DNA of 64,000 nucleotides from Empedobacter tilapiae (GTDB lineage: Bacteria; Bacteroidota; Bacteroidia; Flavobacteriales; Weeksellaceae). Below are positions 41,679 through 51,160 of the stretch, piece after piece; position 1 is the stretch's first letter, and the number at the start of each line of letters is the position of its first letter. Below the pieces are notes generated by a model. It was given only the letters and a program-made list of their open reading frames with translations, ran no database searches and was not told the origin of the DNA. The stretch lies in contig NZ_SRPE01000002.1 in NCBI RefSeq assembly GCF_004785645.1, positions 310,001-374,000 on the forward strand, given 5' to 3'. The translations under genes were made by a program, and so were the position numbers.

Positions 41679-43016
41679 ATGAAATTAAAACACCGATTAG
41701 CGCTTTATTCAGTCGTTATTTTCAGTATAATTATTCTGATTGTTTCTACAATTATTTATTTTTCTTTTTATACCGAAATGGAGAAAAAAGAGATCAAATC
41801 ATTGCAGAATAAGACACTATTGGCTTCTATTTATTATTTAGAAAAAGACGAATTGCCTGTTCTAGAACATAATAATATCAAAAGTCAATTAGAGAAGACG
41901 ATTTCTCGAAAAAATATTTTAATTGTTGATCATAACAATAAAAAATACAATGGAAATATGTCTTCCAATAAAGATATTTCGACCAATTTTATAGAAAATA
42001 TTCGTGCCAATAAATCCGATTTTTTTACAAGTAAAGACTTCTTTTATAACGGAATTTTTTATCATGATAATGAAGGTGATTTTGTTGTAATCACACGTGA
42101 ATCTAAACAAGAATTTAATGAACAAATGCAATCGTTACTTCAAATTTTGATTTCGGTTTCATTGATTGGGTTAATTTTTATTTATCTATTTTCTAATTTT
42201 TTAGGAATAATTGCTTATGAACCGATTACAAAAATTATTGAACAAATAAAAGAGCGTGATGCGAAGAATTTTACTGAACCTTTAAAGCTCAATAAGTCGT
42301 ATGCAGAGATTGAGGATTTAATCAAAACCTACAATCATTTTATTGATCGAATGGCACAAACTTTTAATGTACAAAAGAATTTTATCGATTATGTTTCGCA
42401 CGAATTACGAACGCCAATTACTGCATTATTAGGAACTTTAGAAGTAACGAATCATAAAAAAAGAACGCTCGAAGAATACGAAAACGTGATTGTACAACTG
42501 AAGCAATATACCAATGATTTGCAAGAAACGTTAGACCAAATGATGTTACTTTCGGGAGCAAAAACGAGTTTTGAATTTAGTCAAATTCGAATTGATGAAG
42601 TAGTTTGGCAAGTGATTGAAAATGCTATTTTGTATCATCAAGCACGTATAAATGTGGATTTACAAGTCGAAAATAATCAATTGTTAACCATTCAAGGAAA
42701 TGAAAAATTATTAGAAGTTGCGTTGAATAATTTAGTAAGTAACGCAATAAAATATTCGAACAATCAACCGATTTTAGTGCAGTTTTTGGAAATTAATCAT
42801 CGTTTGCAAATTCATATTTCCGATTTAGGAATTGGTATTTTAGAAACCGATATCAAACAAATTAAACAAAACTTTTTTCGAGGAAAAAATACGCAAGATT
42901 TTCAAGGAAAAGGCATTGGACTTTCGATGGCGAATATTATTTTTACACTTCATCAAATTGATATCGAAATTGTTCCGAATAAACCTAAAGGAACGATTGT
43001 TAAACTCATTTTCTAA
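41679..43016 (+). CDS. Sensor histidine kinase of the metal-efflux locus
   Basis: 445 residues: membrane segment about 9-30, an extracytoplasmic domain of roughly 120 residues, a second membrane segment near 155-178, a linker (HAMP-like), the H-box YVSHELRTPITALLG with His241, and an ATPase domain with NNLVSNAIKYS, DLGIGI and GKGIGLSMANII. The partner regulator gene starts three bases upstream. Metal sensing is inferred from the neighbouring RND pump; the sensor domain shows no cysteine or histidine cluster, so the ligand is uncertain. Confidence 0.92.
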   Translation: MKLKHRLALYSVVIFSIIILIVSTIIYFSFYTEMEKKEIKSLQNKTLLASIYYLEKDELPVLEHNNIKSQLEKTISRKNILIVDHNNKKYNGNMSSNKDISTNFIENIRANKSDFFTSKDFFYNGIFYHDNEGDFVVITRESKQEFNEQMQSLLQILISVSLIGLIFIYLFSNFLGIIAYEPITKIIEQIKERDAKNFTEPLKLNKSYAEIEDLIKTYNHFIDRMAQTFNVQKNFIDYVSHELRTPITALLGTLEVTNHKKRTLEEYENVIVQLKQYTNDLQETLDQMMLLSGAKTSFEFSQIRIDEVVWQVIENAILYHQARINVDLQVENNQLLTIQGNEKLLEVALNNLVSNAIKYSNNQPILVQFLEINHRLQIHISDLGIGILETDIKQIKQNFFRGKNTQDFQGKGIGLSMANIIFTLHQIDIEIVPNKPKGTIVKLIF

Positions 43017-43088
43017 TCTACTTTTAATCTAACTTAAAACTCACCTTAATCTTACACTTTTACTTTTGAATTTTCAAAAAGAGTAGAA

Positions 43089-44339
43089 GTGAAGAAGATC
43101 TATTATACAGCAATTCCAATTGTTCTTGCGATACAAACACAGGCGCAAAACATAACGTTGGACAATTTAGAAGCCGCGTTTTTACAAAAAAATTATGCGC
43201 TTATTGCGAATAAATTCAATGTAGACAGAATTGATGCTGAAATTATTCAGGAGAAATTATGGCAAAATCCAACGTTGAGTATTTCTGAGGTTAATCTTTG
43301 GAAAACTTATAATGTAGAAGAACAGCCTTATTTATTTGGTAAATATGGGAAAAATCAACAAATTTCTGTCGAATTAGAGCAATTAATTGAAACCGCTGGT
43401 AAACGAAAAAAGCGTGTTGCGATTAAAGAATTAGAGAAAAATTCGGCACTTTTTGAGTATGAGGAATTGTTGCGTGAGCTGAAAAAAGAATTAAGACAAA
43501 CATATTTTTCGTTGGCGCGTATTCAATCTGAAAAGAAAGAATTGCAAAATAGTGTTGATTTGTTTGTACAAATGATAACACAATATCAGCGACAAGCAGA
43601 TTTAAAAAATGTTCCCAAAGCAGATTTTTACAGACTTCAAACAGAATTAATTGGTTTACAAAAAGATCAAATTGAGTTAGAAAATCAAGAAATTGAATAC
43701 ATCAATAAACTTCGATTGTTAACGCAAAACTCAGATTTAAATGTAGATGAAATAGATTTTTCAAGATTCAATTCTCATTCCAAATCAATACCATTTAATG
43801 CTAAACAATTAGCAAAAGAGCAAAATATAGCGTTAAAAAAACAAGAGAATGAAATCAATTTAGCTGAAAAACAATTGATTTTAGAAAAAGCACAACGTAC
43901 ACCAGATTTGGCTTTTCAAGTAAATTATGATCGAGGTGGAAATATTATGCGCGATTTTGTTGGTGTTGGTGTAAGCATTGATTTACCGATTTTCAATACG
44001 AATAAAGGAACCATCAAAGCTTCTGAAATTGTACTGAATCAACAACAAATCACCAAAAATGCCTTGAATTCTGAATTAGATATTTCGATTGATCGCCTTC
44101 AAAATCAAATCAATCAATTGGATAAAGCGCTTATTCAGTGGAAAAAATTGAACAATCAAGAGCAATTAACCATGATTGACAATTACAAAAAACATTTACA
44201 AAACAAACAAATTACTTTACTAGAGTTTATAGATTTTACACAGGCTTATCGAGAATCTCAACAAGCTTATTTTGATTTGTTAGAGAATTATCAAAACACA
44301 TTCGAAGAATTAAATTATATCGTTGGACAAGATTTATAA
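43089..44339 (+). CDS. TolC/CusC-family outer-membrane efflux protein
   Basis: 416 residues starting with GTG at 43089, the only start that gives a signal peptide (MKKIYYTAIPIVLAIQTQAQ). The body is the repeated helical-hairpin plan of outer-membrane efflux proteins, with long coiled-coil stretches (ELLRELKKELRQTYFSLARI). Forms the outer channel of the tripartite pump. A -7 box TACTTTTG at 43061-43068 lies 21 bases upstream, so the pump genes may be transcribed separately from the regulators. The adaptor gene starts one base after its stop. Confidence 0.9.
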   Translation: MKKIYYTAIPIVLAIQTQAQNITLDNLEAAFLQKNYALIANKFNVDRIDAEIIQEKLWQNPTLSISEVNLWKTYNVEEQPYLFGKYGKNQQISVELEQLIETAGKRKKRVAIKELEKNSALFEYEELLRELKKELRQTYFSLARIQSEKKELQNSVDLFVQMITQYQRQADLKNVPKADFYRLQTELIGLQKDQIELENQEIEYINKLRLLTQNSDLNVDEIDFSRFNSHSKSIPFNAKQLAKEQNIALKKQENEINLAEKQLILEKAQRTPDLAFQVNYDRGGNIMRDFVGVGVSIDLPIFNTNKGTIKASEIVLNQQQITKNALNSELDISIDRLQNQINQLDKALIQWKKLNNQEQLTMIDNYKKHLQNKQITLLEFIDFTQAYRESQQAYFDLLENYQNTFEELNYIVGQDL

Positions 44340-44340
44340 A

Positions 44341-45435
44341 ATGATGAAAAAATTTTTTTATTTTTTAGCTGCTTTTACTTTGGTTTTAAGTAGTTGTAAC
44401 AAGCAAGAAACCGAGAAAGAAGCGGTAAAAGAAAACAAATTTTGTTTAAATGATCAGTTGAAAAAGTCAACCGAAATTGTACCAGTTTTGCAGCAACCAA
44501 TTCACGAACAATTAACCTTATCAGGAAAAATTGAGTACAACGAAAATGATTTAGTTGGCTTTAAAAGTTTGCTGCAAGGTGTGGTAGATAAAGTGAATTT
44601 TGAATTAGGCGATTATGTGCGTCAAGGTCAAGTGCTGGCAGTTGTAAAATCGAACGAAGTACTGGATTTGGTGCAGCAAAAGCGTTATCATCAAAATCAA
44701 ATGGATTTGATTCGAAAACAAATCAAGTCGAAAAAAGAATTATTGAATGATGGAATGGCTTCTCAACCCGAAGTTACAGAGGCAGAACACGAATTACAAT
44801 CAGCGCAAATTGAAATTGATAAAATCAATGCAACCTTGAAGATGTATCGTGCAGTTGGCAATGGTCAATTCCAGATTTTATCACCTAAAAATGGTTATAT
44901 CGTTCAGAAAAACATGAGCGTTGGTCAATCTATTACTTCAGATTCAGATGAAAATCTTTTTTCTATTTCAAACTTAAAACAGGTTTGGGTAATGGTAAAT
45001 ATTTACGCCAATAATCTGCAATATGTAAAAAAAGGTGATGCTGTAAAAGTGAAATCTATGGCGTATCCTGATCGAATTTATGTTGGAAAAATTGATAAAA
45101 TATACAATGTGTTTGATGAAAATGAACACGTTTTGAAAGCGCGTGTTGTGTTAGAAAATCAAGATTTGAACTTGATGCCAGGTTTGAGTGCAGATATTAT
45201 TATCGATAAACAAAATATTATTGGAAATGCATTTGCGATACCAAACAAAGCCAAAGTTTTTGAGAACAACAAGGAATATGTGGTTGTATATAAAAATGAT
45301 TGTACAATGGAAATCCGAAAAATTACGACGATTGGTCAGAATGAGGAATACACATTTGTTAGCGAAAAGTTTGCTCCAAATGAGAAAGTTATTTCTCGAA
45401 ACGCTCTTATGATATTTGAGGAATTAAATAAATAA
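44341..45435 (+). CDS. CusB/CzcB-type periplasmic adaptor, lipoprotein
   Basis: 364 residues from the ATG at 44341; the frame could open at 44323 inside the preceding gene, but 44341 places the lipoprotein signal (KKFFYFLAAFTLVLSSC, Cys19) at the N-terminus. Membrane-fusion protein features: a lipoyl-like half (LLQGVVDKVNFELGDYVRQGQVLAVV), a helical hairpin, and the second half QILSPKNGYIVQKNMSVGQS. Links the inner and outer pump parts. No histidine-rich metal-binding N-terminus is seen. Confidence 0.9.
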   Translation: MMKKFFYFLAAFTLVLSSCNKQETEKEAVKENKFCLNDQLKKSTEIVPVLQQPIHEQLTLSGKIEYNENDLVGFKSLLQGVVDKVNFELGDYVRQGQVLAVVKSNEVLDLVQQKRYHQNQMDLIRKQIKSKKELLNDGMASQPEVTEAEHELQSAQIEIDKINATLKMYRAVGNGQFQILSPKNGYIVQKNMSVGQSITSDSDENLFSISNLKQVWVMVNIYANNLQYVKKGDAVKVKSMAYPDRIYVGKIDKIYNVFDENEHVLKARVVLENQDLNLMPGLSADIIIDKQNIIGNAFAIPNKAKVFENNKEYVVVYKNDCTMEIRKITTIGQNEEYTFVSEKFAPNEKVISRNALMIFEELNK

Positions 45436-45438
45436 TAA

Positions 45439-48400
45439 ATGAAAAAGTTAGTACAATCAGTCGTAACTTTTTCGTTACGAAATACAACCTTTGTTTTATT
45501 TGCTGTATTTGCATTACTCTTTGCAGGTATATTTTCTTTAAAACATACACCGATAGAGGCATTTCCAGATGTAACGAATACTAGAGCTCGTATTATAACA
45601 CAATGGCCAGGAAGAAGTGCTGAAGAAATGGAAAAATTGGTGACTCTACCAGTTTCAAAAGTAATGAATAGTATTCCGCATAAATCAAATATTCGTTCTA
45701 TTTCTCTTTTCGGGTTATCTGTTGTTACTGTTCAGTTTGAAGATGGTGTAGATGATTTTTATGCACAACAATACGTATCGAATAAATTAAGTGGAGTTGA
45801 TTTACCAGAAGGAGCTGATGCGGATATTGAACCACCTTCTGGTGCTACGGGAGAGATTTTTCGTTATGTAATCAAAAGTGATTTACCAATAAAGGAAGTT
45901 ACAGCAATTCAGGATTGGGTAATTGAACGTGAATTACTTTCTGTATCAGGAGTTGCGGATGTTGTAAGTTTTGGTGGAGAAGAAAAAACATATGAAATCA
46001 AAATCAATCCAACCGAATTAAAAAATTATAATTTATCGCCTTTAGATGTTTACGAAGCAGTTTCTAAATCAAATATAAATGTAGGTGGAGATGTTATTCA
46101 GCAAGGAGATCAAGCTTATGTAGTTCGTGGTGTTGGTTTGTTAGATAAGATAGAGGATATAGGAAATATTACTGTTGCTCTAAATGGTTCTACACCAATT
46201 CTTATCAAAAATGTAGCAGATGTTGTTGTTTCAAATAAACCTAGATTGGGACAAGTTGGTTATAATGAAAATGATGATATGGTTCAAGGTATCGTTATTA
46301 TGCTACGAGGAGAAAATCCATCAGAAGTCATTGGAAACCTGAAAGCGAAGATTGAAGAATTAAATACAAGAACTTTACCAGATAATGTAAAAATTGAAAC
46401 AGTTGTAGATCGTACGAAATTGGTGGATAATACAGTACATACGGTTTCTAAAAATATCATTGAAGGTATTTTATTAGTTTCATTAATTGTTTTTGTTTTT
46501 TTATATAATTGGAAATCAACATTTATTGTAGCTTCGGTTATTCCGCTTTCTTTTTTGTTCGCAATTATTATGTTGAAAATACAAGGATTACCAGCGAATT
46601 TAATTTCAATGGGTTCATTGGATTTTGGATTGTTGTTAGAAGGAACTTTGGTAATTGTGGAAACAGTTTTTGTTGCTTTAGCTACAATGCAACATAAAGT
46701 AGGAGCAGAACGTTTCGCGAAAATGAGTAAAATGGGCGTTATAAAGAAAAGTGCAGGAAGTGTGGCTTCTTATATTTTCTTTGCTTTACTTATTCTTATT
46801 GTTGCTTTATTACCGATATTCTCATTCCAAAAAGTGGAAGGTAAAATGTTCTCTCCTTTAGCATTTACATTAGGATATGCATTATTAGGATCTTTAATAT
46901 TAAGTCTAACTTATGTTCCTGCAATGTGTAAGTTGCTTTTTAAGAAAAATATGGAGGAGAAAGAGAACTTTATTACTCGATTTTTTCAGAAAACTATTTT
47001 CGGATTATATGAAACCGCATTTCGTTATAAAAAAGCAACAATAGGAATCTTTTTGGGGATTTTAGCTCTTTGTTTGTTTAAATTCTCACATTATGGATCA
47101 GAATTTCTTCCGAAATTGAATGAAGGAGCAATTTACATTCGTGCAACTTTACCAAATAGTGTCAATTTACAAGAATCAACTCGATTAACAAAAGAAATGA
47201 AAGATCTGATGCAGAAAGATTGTGATGAAATTGATTTTATTTTAACACAAACAGGTCGTCCAAATGATGGGACAGATCCAACAGGATTCTTTAATATTGA
47301 GTTTAATATTCAATTAAAAGATAAAAAAGATTGGAAGCGTAAGGTTTCAAAAGAAGAGATTATTCAAGAGATGCGAGATAAACTGAATCATTATCCTGGA
47401 ATTGTATTTGGATTTTCGCAACCCATTCAAGATAATGTTGAAGAATATGTCGCTGGTGTAAAAAGTTCATTAGTTATTAAGATTTTTGGTGATGATTTGT
47501 ATGATTTAGAAAAATATGCAAATAAGGTAGCTTCATCTATAGAAAAAGTAAATGGAATAACGGATATCAATGTTTACAAAAATATTGGATTACCTGAACT
47601 TAGAATAGAATTGAGTGATACAAAAATGGCGAAATATGGTATTAGTACAGCGGATGTTCAGGCAGTAATTGAAATGACAATTGGTGGACAAGCAGCTACT
47701 AAGTTTTATGAAAATGATAGACAGTTTGATGTTATTCTTCGTTTTCAGGAAGCTTATAGAGATACTCCTGAGAAAATTGGAAATATTTTGATTCCGACAA
47801 GTAACGGGAACAATGTCCCTTTGCAGGAAATAGCTACAATTGGTTATCAAACAGGACCTGCTTTTATTTATCGAGAAGGAAATAGCCGTTATATCGGTGT
47901 AGGATTCAGTATAGAAGGTCGTGATTTAGGAAGTACAATCGATGAAGCGAAGAAAGTAGTGGCCAAAGAAGTTAAATTACCGAAAGAAAATTACATGGAA
48001 TGGGCTGGTGAATTCGAAAGTAAAGAGCGCGCAGCAAAACAATTAGCAATGGTCGTTCCGGTTTCGTTAGTTTTGATTTTATTATTATTGTACACTAATT
48101 TCGGAAATGTAAAAGACACAGCGATAGCTGCATTAACACTGCCTTTTGCTTTTATTGGAGGATTTATTTCGCTTTGGGTAACAGGAACTATTTTTGGTAT
48201 ATCTGCGGGAATAGGTTTTATTATTCTTTTTGGAGTAGCAACAATTGATGGAATTGTTCTAATTGGTGTTATTCGAGATAATTTAAAGCATAAAATGCAA
48301 TTAAAAGAAGCAATAGTTAATGGTGTTAAAAGTAGAATACGCCCTGTTGTGATGATTGCGCTTATGGGATCGATGGGATTATTACCAGCAGCACTTTCTA

Positions 48401-48546
48401 CCGGAATGGGATCAGAAATTCAAAAGCCTTTGGCAATTATGATTGTAGGAGGATTAATCATTTGTTTAATTTTATCCTTTACAATTCTTCCAGTTGTATT
48501 TTATTATGCCTATAGAAAAGAATATCAACAGAAATTCCTGAAATAA
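45439..48546 (+). CDS. Heavy-metal RND efflux permease, CusA/CzcA family
   Basis: 1035 residues, twelve membrane segments in two halves, each with a large periplasmic loop. It fits the heavy-metal branch by length and by VQFEDGVDDFYAQQYVSNKL, and the terminal VVFYYAYRKEY. The fourth membrane segment carries acidic residues Asp395, Glu401 and Glu408 (DFGLLLEGTLVIVE), in the place where CzcA-type pumps have DFG..VDG...EN with an Asp at the second position. The pump expels metal ions by proton antiport; the ion is not determinable here. Third gene of the pump, four bases after the adaptor. Confidence 0.93.
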   Translation: MKKLVQSVVTFSLRNTTFVLFAVFALLFAGIFSLKHTPIEAFPDVTNTRARIITQWPGRSAEEMEKLVTLPVSKVMNSIPHKSNIRSISLFGLSVVTVQFEDGVDDFYAQQYVSNKLSGVDLPEGADADIEPPSGATGEIFRYVIKSDLPIKEVTAIQDWVIERELLSVSGVADVVSFGGEEKTYEIKINPTELKNYNLSPLDVYEAVSKSNINVGGDVIQQGDQAYVVRGVGLLDKIEDIGNITVALNGSTPILIKNVADVVVSNKPRLGQVGYNENDDMVQGIVIMLRGENPSEVIGNLKAKIEELNTRTLPDNVKIETVVDRTKLVDNTVHTVSKNIIEGILLVSLIVFVFLYNWKSTFIVASVIPLSFLFAIIMLKIQGLPANLISMGSLDFGLLLEGTLVIVETVFVALATMQHKVGAERFAKMSKMGVIKKSAGSVASYIFFALLILIVALLPIFSFQKVEGKMFSPLAFTLGYALLGSLILSLTYVPAMCKLLFKKNMEEKENFITRFFQKTIFGLYETAFRYKKATIGIFLGILALCLFKFSHYGSEFLPKLNEGAIYIRATLPNSVNLQESTRLTKEMKDLMQKDCDEIDFILTQTGRPNDGTDPTGFFNIEFNIQLKDKKDWKRKVSKEEIIQEMRDKLNHYPGIVFGFSQPIQDNVEEYVAGVKSSLVIKIFGDDLYDLEKYANKVASSIEKVNGITDINVYKNIGLPELRIELSDTKMAKYGISTADVQAVIEMTIGGQAATKFYENDRQFDVILRFQEAYRDTPEKIGNILIPTSNGNNVPLQEIATIGYQTGPAFIYREGNSRYIGVGFSIEGRDLGSTIDEAKKVVAKEVKLPKENYMEWAGEFESKERAAKQLAMVVPVSLVLILLLLYTNFGNVKDTAIAALTLPFAFIGGFISLWVTGTIFGISAGIGFIILFGVATIDGIVLIGVIRDNLKHKMQLKEAIVNGVKSRIRPVVMIALMGSMGLLPAALSTGMGSEIQKPLAIMIVGGLIICLILSFTILPVVFYYAYRKEYQQKFLK

Positions 48547-48572
48547 TTTGTAGTTGTTTATTTTATTAAAAG

Positions 48573-48600
48573 AAATAGCGAGCATTAGCTCGCTATTTTT
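48573..48600. terminator. Terminator after the RND permease gene
   Basis: AAATAGCGAGC (48573-48583) and GCTCGCTATTT (48588-48598) form an 11-bp stem with loop ATTA, followed by T. It lies between this gene and the convergent trxB. Confidence 0.85.
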
Positions 48601-48624
48601 GTATTTATAATTTCTTCTGAAAAA

Positions 48625-49569
48625 TTATGCTTCAAAAAATTCTGCAACATAACGTTCTGCGTCTAATGCAGCAGCACAACCAGATCCAGCAGCAGTAATT
48701 GCTTGTCTGTAAACAGAATCTTGTACATCACCAGCAGCAAAAACACCAGGTACATTTGTTTTGTACGAACGATCTTGCGTGATTAAATATCCCGTTTCGT
48801 CCATATCCAATTTCCCTTGGAATAATTCCGTATTTGGTTTATGTCCAATCGCGATAAAAACTCCATCAACGATTAATTCTTTTTCTTCGTTTGTAACATT
48901 GTTGATGATTTTAGCTTTTTCAACAACATTGTTTCCTTCTAAACCAATTAATTCGTGGTTATATAAAACCTCTAAATTATGCGTATTTGCAACACGATCT
49001 TGCATAGCTTTAGACGCACGCATTTCTTCTTTACGAACTAATAAATAAACCTTGTTACAAAGTTTTGATAAGTAAGTTGCTTCTTCAGCAGCCGTATCAC
49101 CACCACCGACTACAGCAACATCTTTACCGCGGTAAAAGAAACCATCGCAAGTTGCACAAGCCGAAACTCCGCTACCAGCGTATTTAGTTTCATCATCTAA
49201 ACCTAAATATTTCGCAGTTGCACCAGTCGAAATAATGATAGAACGCGCTTGGTAAGTTCCATTGTTCGATTTTACAGTATGTACATCACCTTCTTTTTCT
49301 CCAAAAGTTACTTCCGTTACATATTCGTATTTTATTTCAGTTCCAAAACGCTCAGCTTGTTTTTGTAAATCAGCCATCAATTCTGGTCCTGTAACTGCTT
49401 CTGGATAACCTGGGAAATTCTCAACATCAGTTGTTGTTGTTAATTGTCCACCTGGTTCCATACCAGTTAAAATCAAAGGGTTCATGTTCGCGCGTGCTGC
49501 ATAAATTCCAGCTGTATAACCCGCAGGTCCAGATCCTATTATGATAACATCTCTTACGTTATTTTCCAT
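48625..49569 (-). CDS. trxB: Thioredoxin-disulfide reductase
   Basis: NADPH-dependent flavoenzyme that keeps thioredoxin reduced. 314 residues: FAD-binding IIGSGPAGYTAGIYAARANM, active-site Cys138-Ala-Thr-Cys141 in ACATCDG, NADPH-binding VVGGGDTAAEEATYL and the FAD C-terminal VFAAGDVQDSVYRQAITAAGSGC. Length is standard. A -7 box (TAAATTTG on the minus strand, 49590-49597) lies 20 bases upstream. Thioredoxin genes are not in the window. Confidence 0.97.
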   Translation of the reverse strand: MENNVRDVIIIGSGPAGYTAGIYAARANMNPLILTGMEPGGQLTTTTDVENFPGYPEAVTGPELMADLQKQAERFGTEIKYEYVTEVTFGEKEGDVHTVKSNNGTYQARSIIISTGATAKYLGLDDETKYAGSGVSACATCDGFFYRGKDVAVVGGGDTAAEEATYLSKLCNKVYLLVRKEEMRASKAMQDRVANTHNLEVLYNHELIGLEGNNVVEKAKIINNVTNEEKELIVDGVFIAIGHKPNTELFQGKLDMDETGYLITQDRSYKTNVPGVFAAGDVQDSVYRQAITAAGSGCAAALDAERYVAEFFEA

Positions 49570-49640
49570 TGTGTTGTTTTATTTTTTTACAAATTTAGTA
49601 TTTCTTATTTAGTTTTCTCGATTCTATAAATAGATGAAAA

Positions 49641-50651
49641 TTATAGATTCATAATTTTATACACTAATTCAATCAATAATTGGCTTGGTGTCACATTTCC
49701 AGTAGTTCCAACACCTTTTCCTTTCAAATCATATTCACGTATAAATGAGATAATTCTCGTAGCTTTTTTTAGCGGATAATTACTCGCAGCTGTCATCATT
49801 CCTTGTACAAAGTAGGGATTAATTCCTAATACTTTTGCCAAATTTTGCTTCGATTTATCTGGCGTAATATGTATTTGAATGATGTTTGTAAACAGATTAA
49901 AAATTGTTGTGATTGAAACGACGTACGGGTTATCCTTCGGATTTTTCTCGAAATATTTAATGATTTTGAATGCTTTTTCGATGTTCTTCGTTTCGATTGC
50001 ATTGCGAAGTTCAAAAACATTATAATCTTTACTAATCCCAATATGTTCCTCAATATGATTTGGTGTTATAGTTTTATTCGCACCAACAATTGTAAAGAGT
50101 TTTTCTAATTCATTATTCAATCGAGACAAATCAGCTCCCACATATTCTGTCAACAAAAACTTTGCTTTTGGTTCAATCTTAAATTGATTATCTCCAACTT
50201 TTTGTTCTATCCAAGCTGGCAATTCGCTTTCATAAATCTTTTTGAATTCGTGGTAATACCCTTTTTCATTCAGAACTTTGTAGATTTTCTTGCGTTTATC
50301 AAGTGAATTTCCTTTGTAATTGATAATTAAAACCGTCGAATCTTGTACTTGATTCGCGTACATTTCCAACTGATCTATCGAACGACTAAGATGTTGCGCT
50401 TCTTTTACAATGACTACAGATTTTTCTGCACCCATCGGGTATTGACGTGCCATTCCTATTAATTGCCCTATTTCAACATCTTGTCCGTAAACTATTGTTT
50501 GGTTAAAACCTTTTTCTTCTTCTGGTAAAATATTCGCTTCCAATAAATCAGTTACCTGATCGATGAAAAATGGCTCATCGCCAGCCAAGAAGTAAATCGG
50601 TTTATAGTTTTTGTTTTTTATATCTTTGATCAAAGATTCTACAGGACTCAT
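49641..50651 (-). CDS. holA: DNA polymerase III subunit delta
   Basis: 336-residue clamp-loader subunit that opens the sliding clamp. Family blocks: PIYFLAGDEPFFIDQV near the start, YANQVQDSTVLIINYKGNSLDKRKKIYK, AKFLLTEYVGADLSRLNNELEKL and GISKDYNVFELRNAI, plus the C-terminal helical lid. No Walker motif, as expected for delta. The start at 50651 is three bases from the start of the divergent HsdR-N-type gene. Confidence 0.92.
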   Translation of the reverse strand: MSPVESLIKDIKNKNYKPIYFLAGDEPFFIDQVTDLLEANILPEEEKGFNQTIVYGQDVEIGQLIGMARQYPMGAEKSVVIVKEAQHLSRSIDQLEMYANQVQDSTVLIINYKGNSLDKRKKIYKVLNEKGYYHEFKKIYESELPAWIEQKVGDNQFKIEPKAKFLLTEYVGADLSRLNNELEKLFTIVGANKTITPNHIEEHIGISKDYNVFELRNAIETKNIEKAFKIIKYFEKNPKDNPYVVSITTIFNLFTNIIQIHITPDKSKQNLAKVLGINPYFVQGMMTAASNYPLKKATRIISFIREYDLKGKGVGTTGNVTPSQLLIELVYKIMNL

Positions 50652-50654
50652 ACA

Positions 50655-51107
50655 ATGACTGAATTAGTACAATTAAATTTTTCCGAAAAATACCAAATAA
50701 GATTGAAACAAGCCCAAGATAAATTGCATATCTTTTGTTTGATTCGAAAAAAATGGTTGGTCTATACGCCTGAAGAATGGGTTAGGCAACACGTTCTGAA
50801 TTATTTAATCAACGATTTGGGTTATTCAACTTCGGCTATTGCATTAGAAGTTGCAATTGATATTACAGGAATGCGAAAACGTGCGGATATTGTCGTTTAT
50901 CAGCAAGAAAAACCATTTATTATGGTGGAATGTAAAGCGCCGCATATTGCAATTTCGCAAGCAACTTTTGATCAAATAGCACGTTACAATATTGTGTTAG
51001 GTTCTCAATTGTTGATGGTAACAAATGGTTTGAATCATTTTTATTGTATGATGGATTTTGTTCAAAAAAGATATAACTTCTTGAAAGAGTTACCAAAGAA
51101 GGAATAA
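50655..51107 (+). CDS. Stand-alone HsdR-N-type nuclease-fold protein
   Basis: 150 residues equal to the N-terminal domain of type I restriction R subunits, without the helicase part. The PD-(D/E)xK core is visible as RKRADIVVY (Asp) and PFIMVECKAP (Glu-x-Lys), with the preceding EWVRQHVLNYLINDLGYS helix. No hsdM or hsdS gene is adjacent, so it is not a type I system. It is divergent from holA with a three-base gap, so its promoter must lie within the holA coding region. DNA-repair or housekeeping nuclease role is possible; unproven. Confidence 0.8.
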   Translation: MTELVQLNFSEKYQIRLKQAQDKLHIFCLIRKKWLVYTPEEWVRQHVLNYLINDLGYSTSAIALEVAIDITGMRKRADIVVYQQEKPFIMVECKAPHIAISQATFDQIARYNIVLGSQLLMVTNGLNHFYCMMDFVQKRYNFLKELPKKE

Positions 51108-51160
51108 CGTGCTAATGTGTTGATTTATTGATGAGATAATTTTTAAAGAAATAGTTGATA

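Noticed and set aside
50655-51107. Type I restriction-modification system
   Set aside because: Only the R-subunit N-terminal domain is present; no helicase part, hsdM or hsdS gene exists around it.
51155-51160. TTG start two codons upstream of the HEFGH gene ATG
   Set aside because: The ATG at 51161 is the simpler start; the choice changes only two residues.
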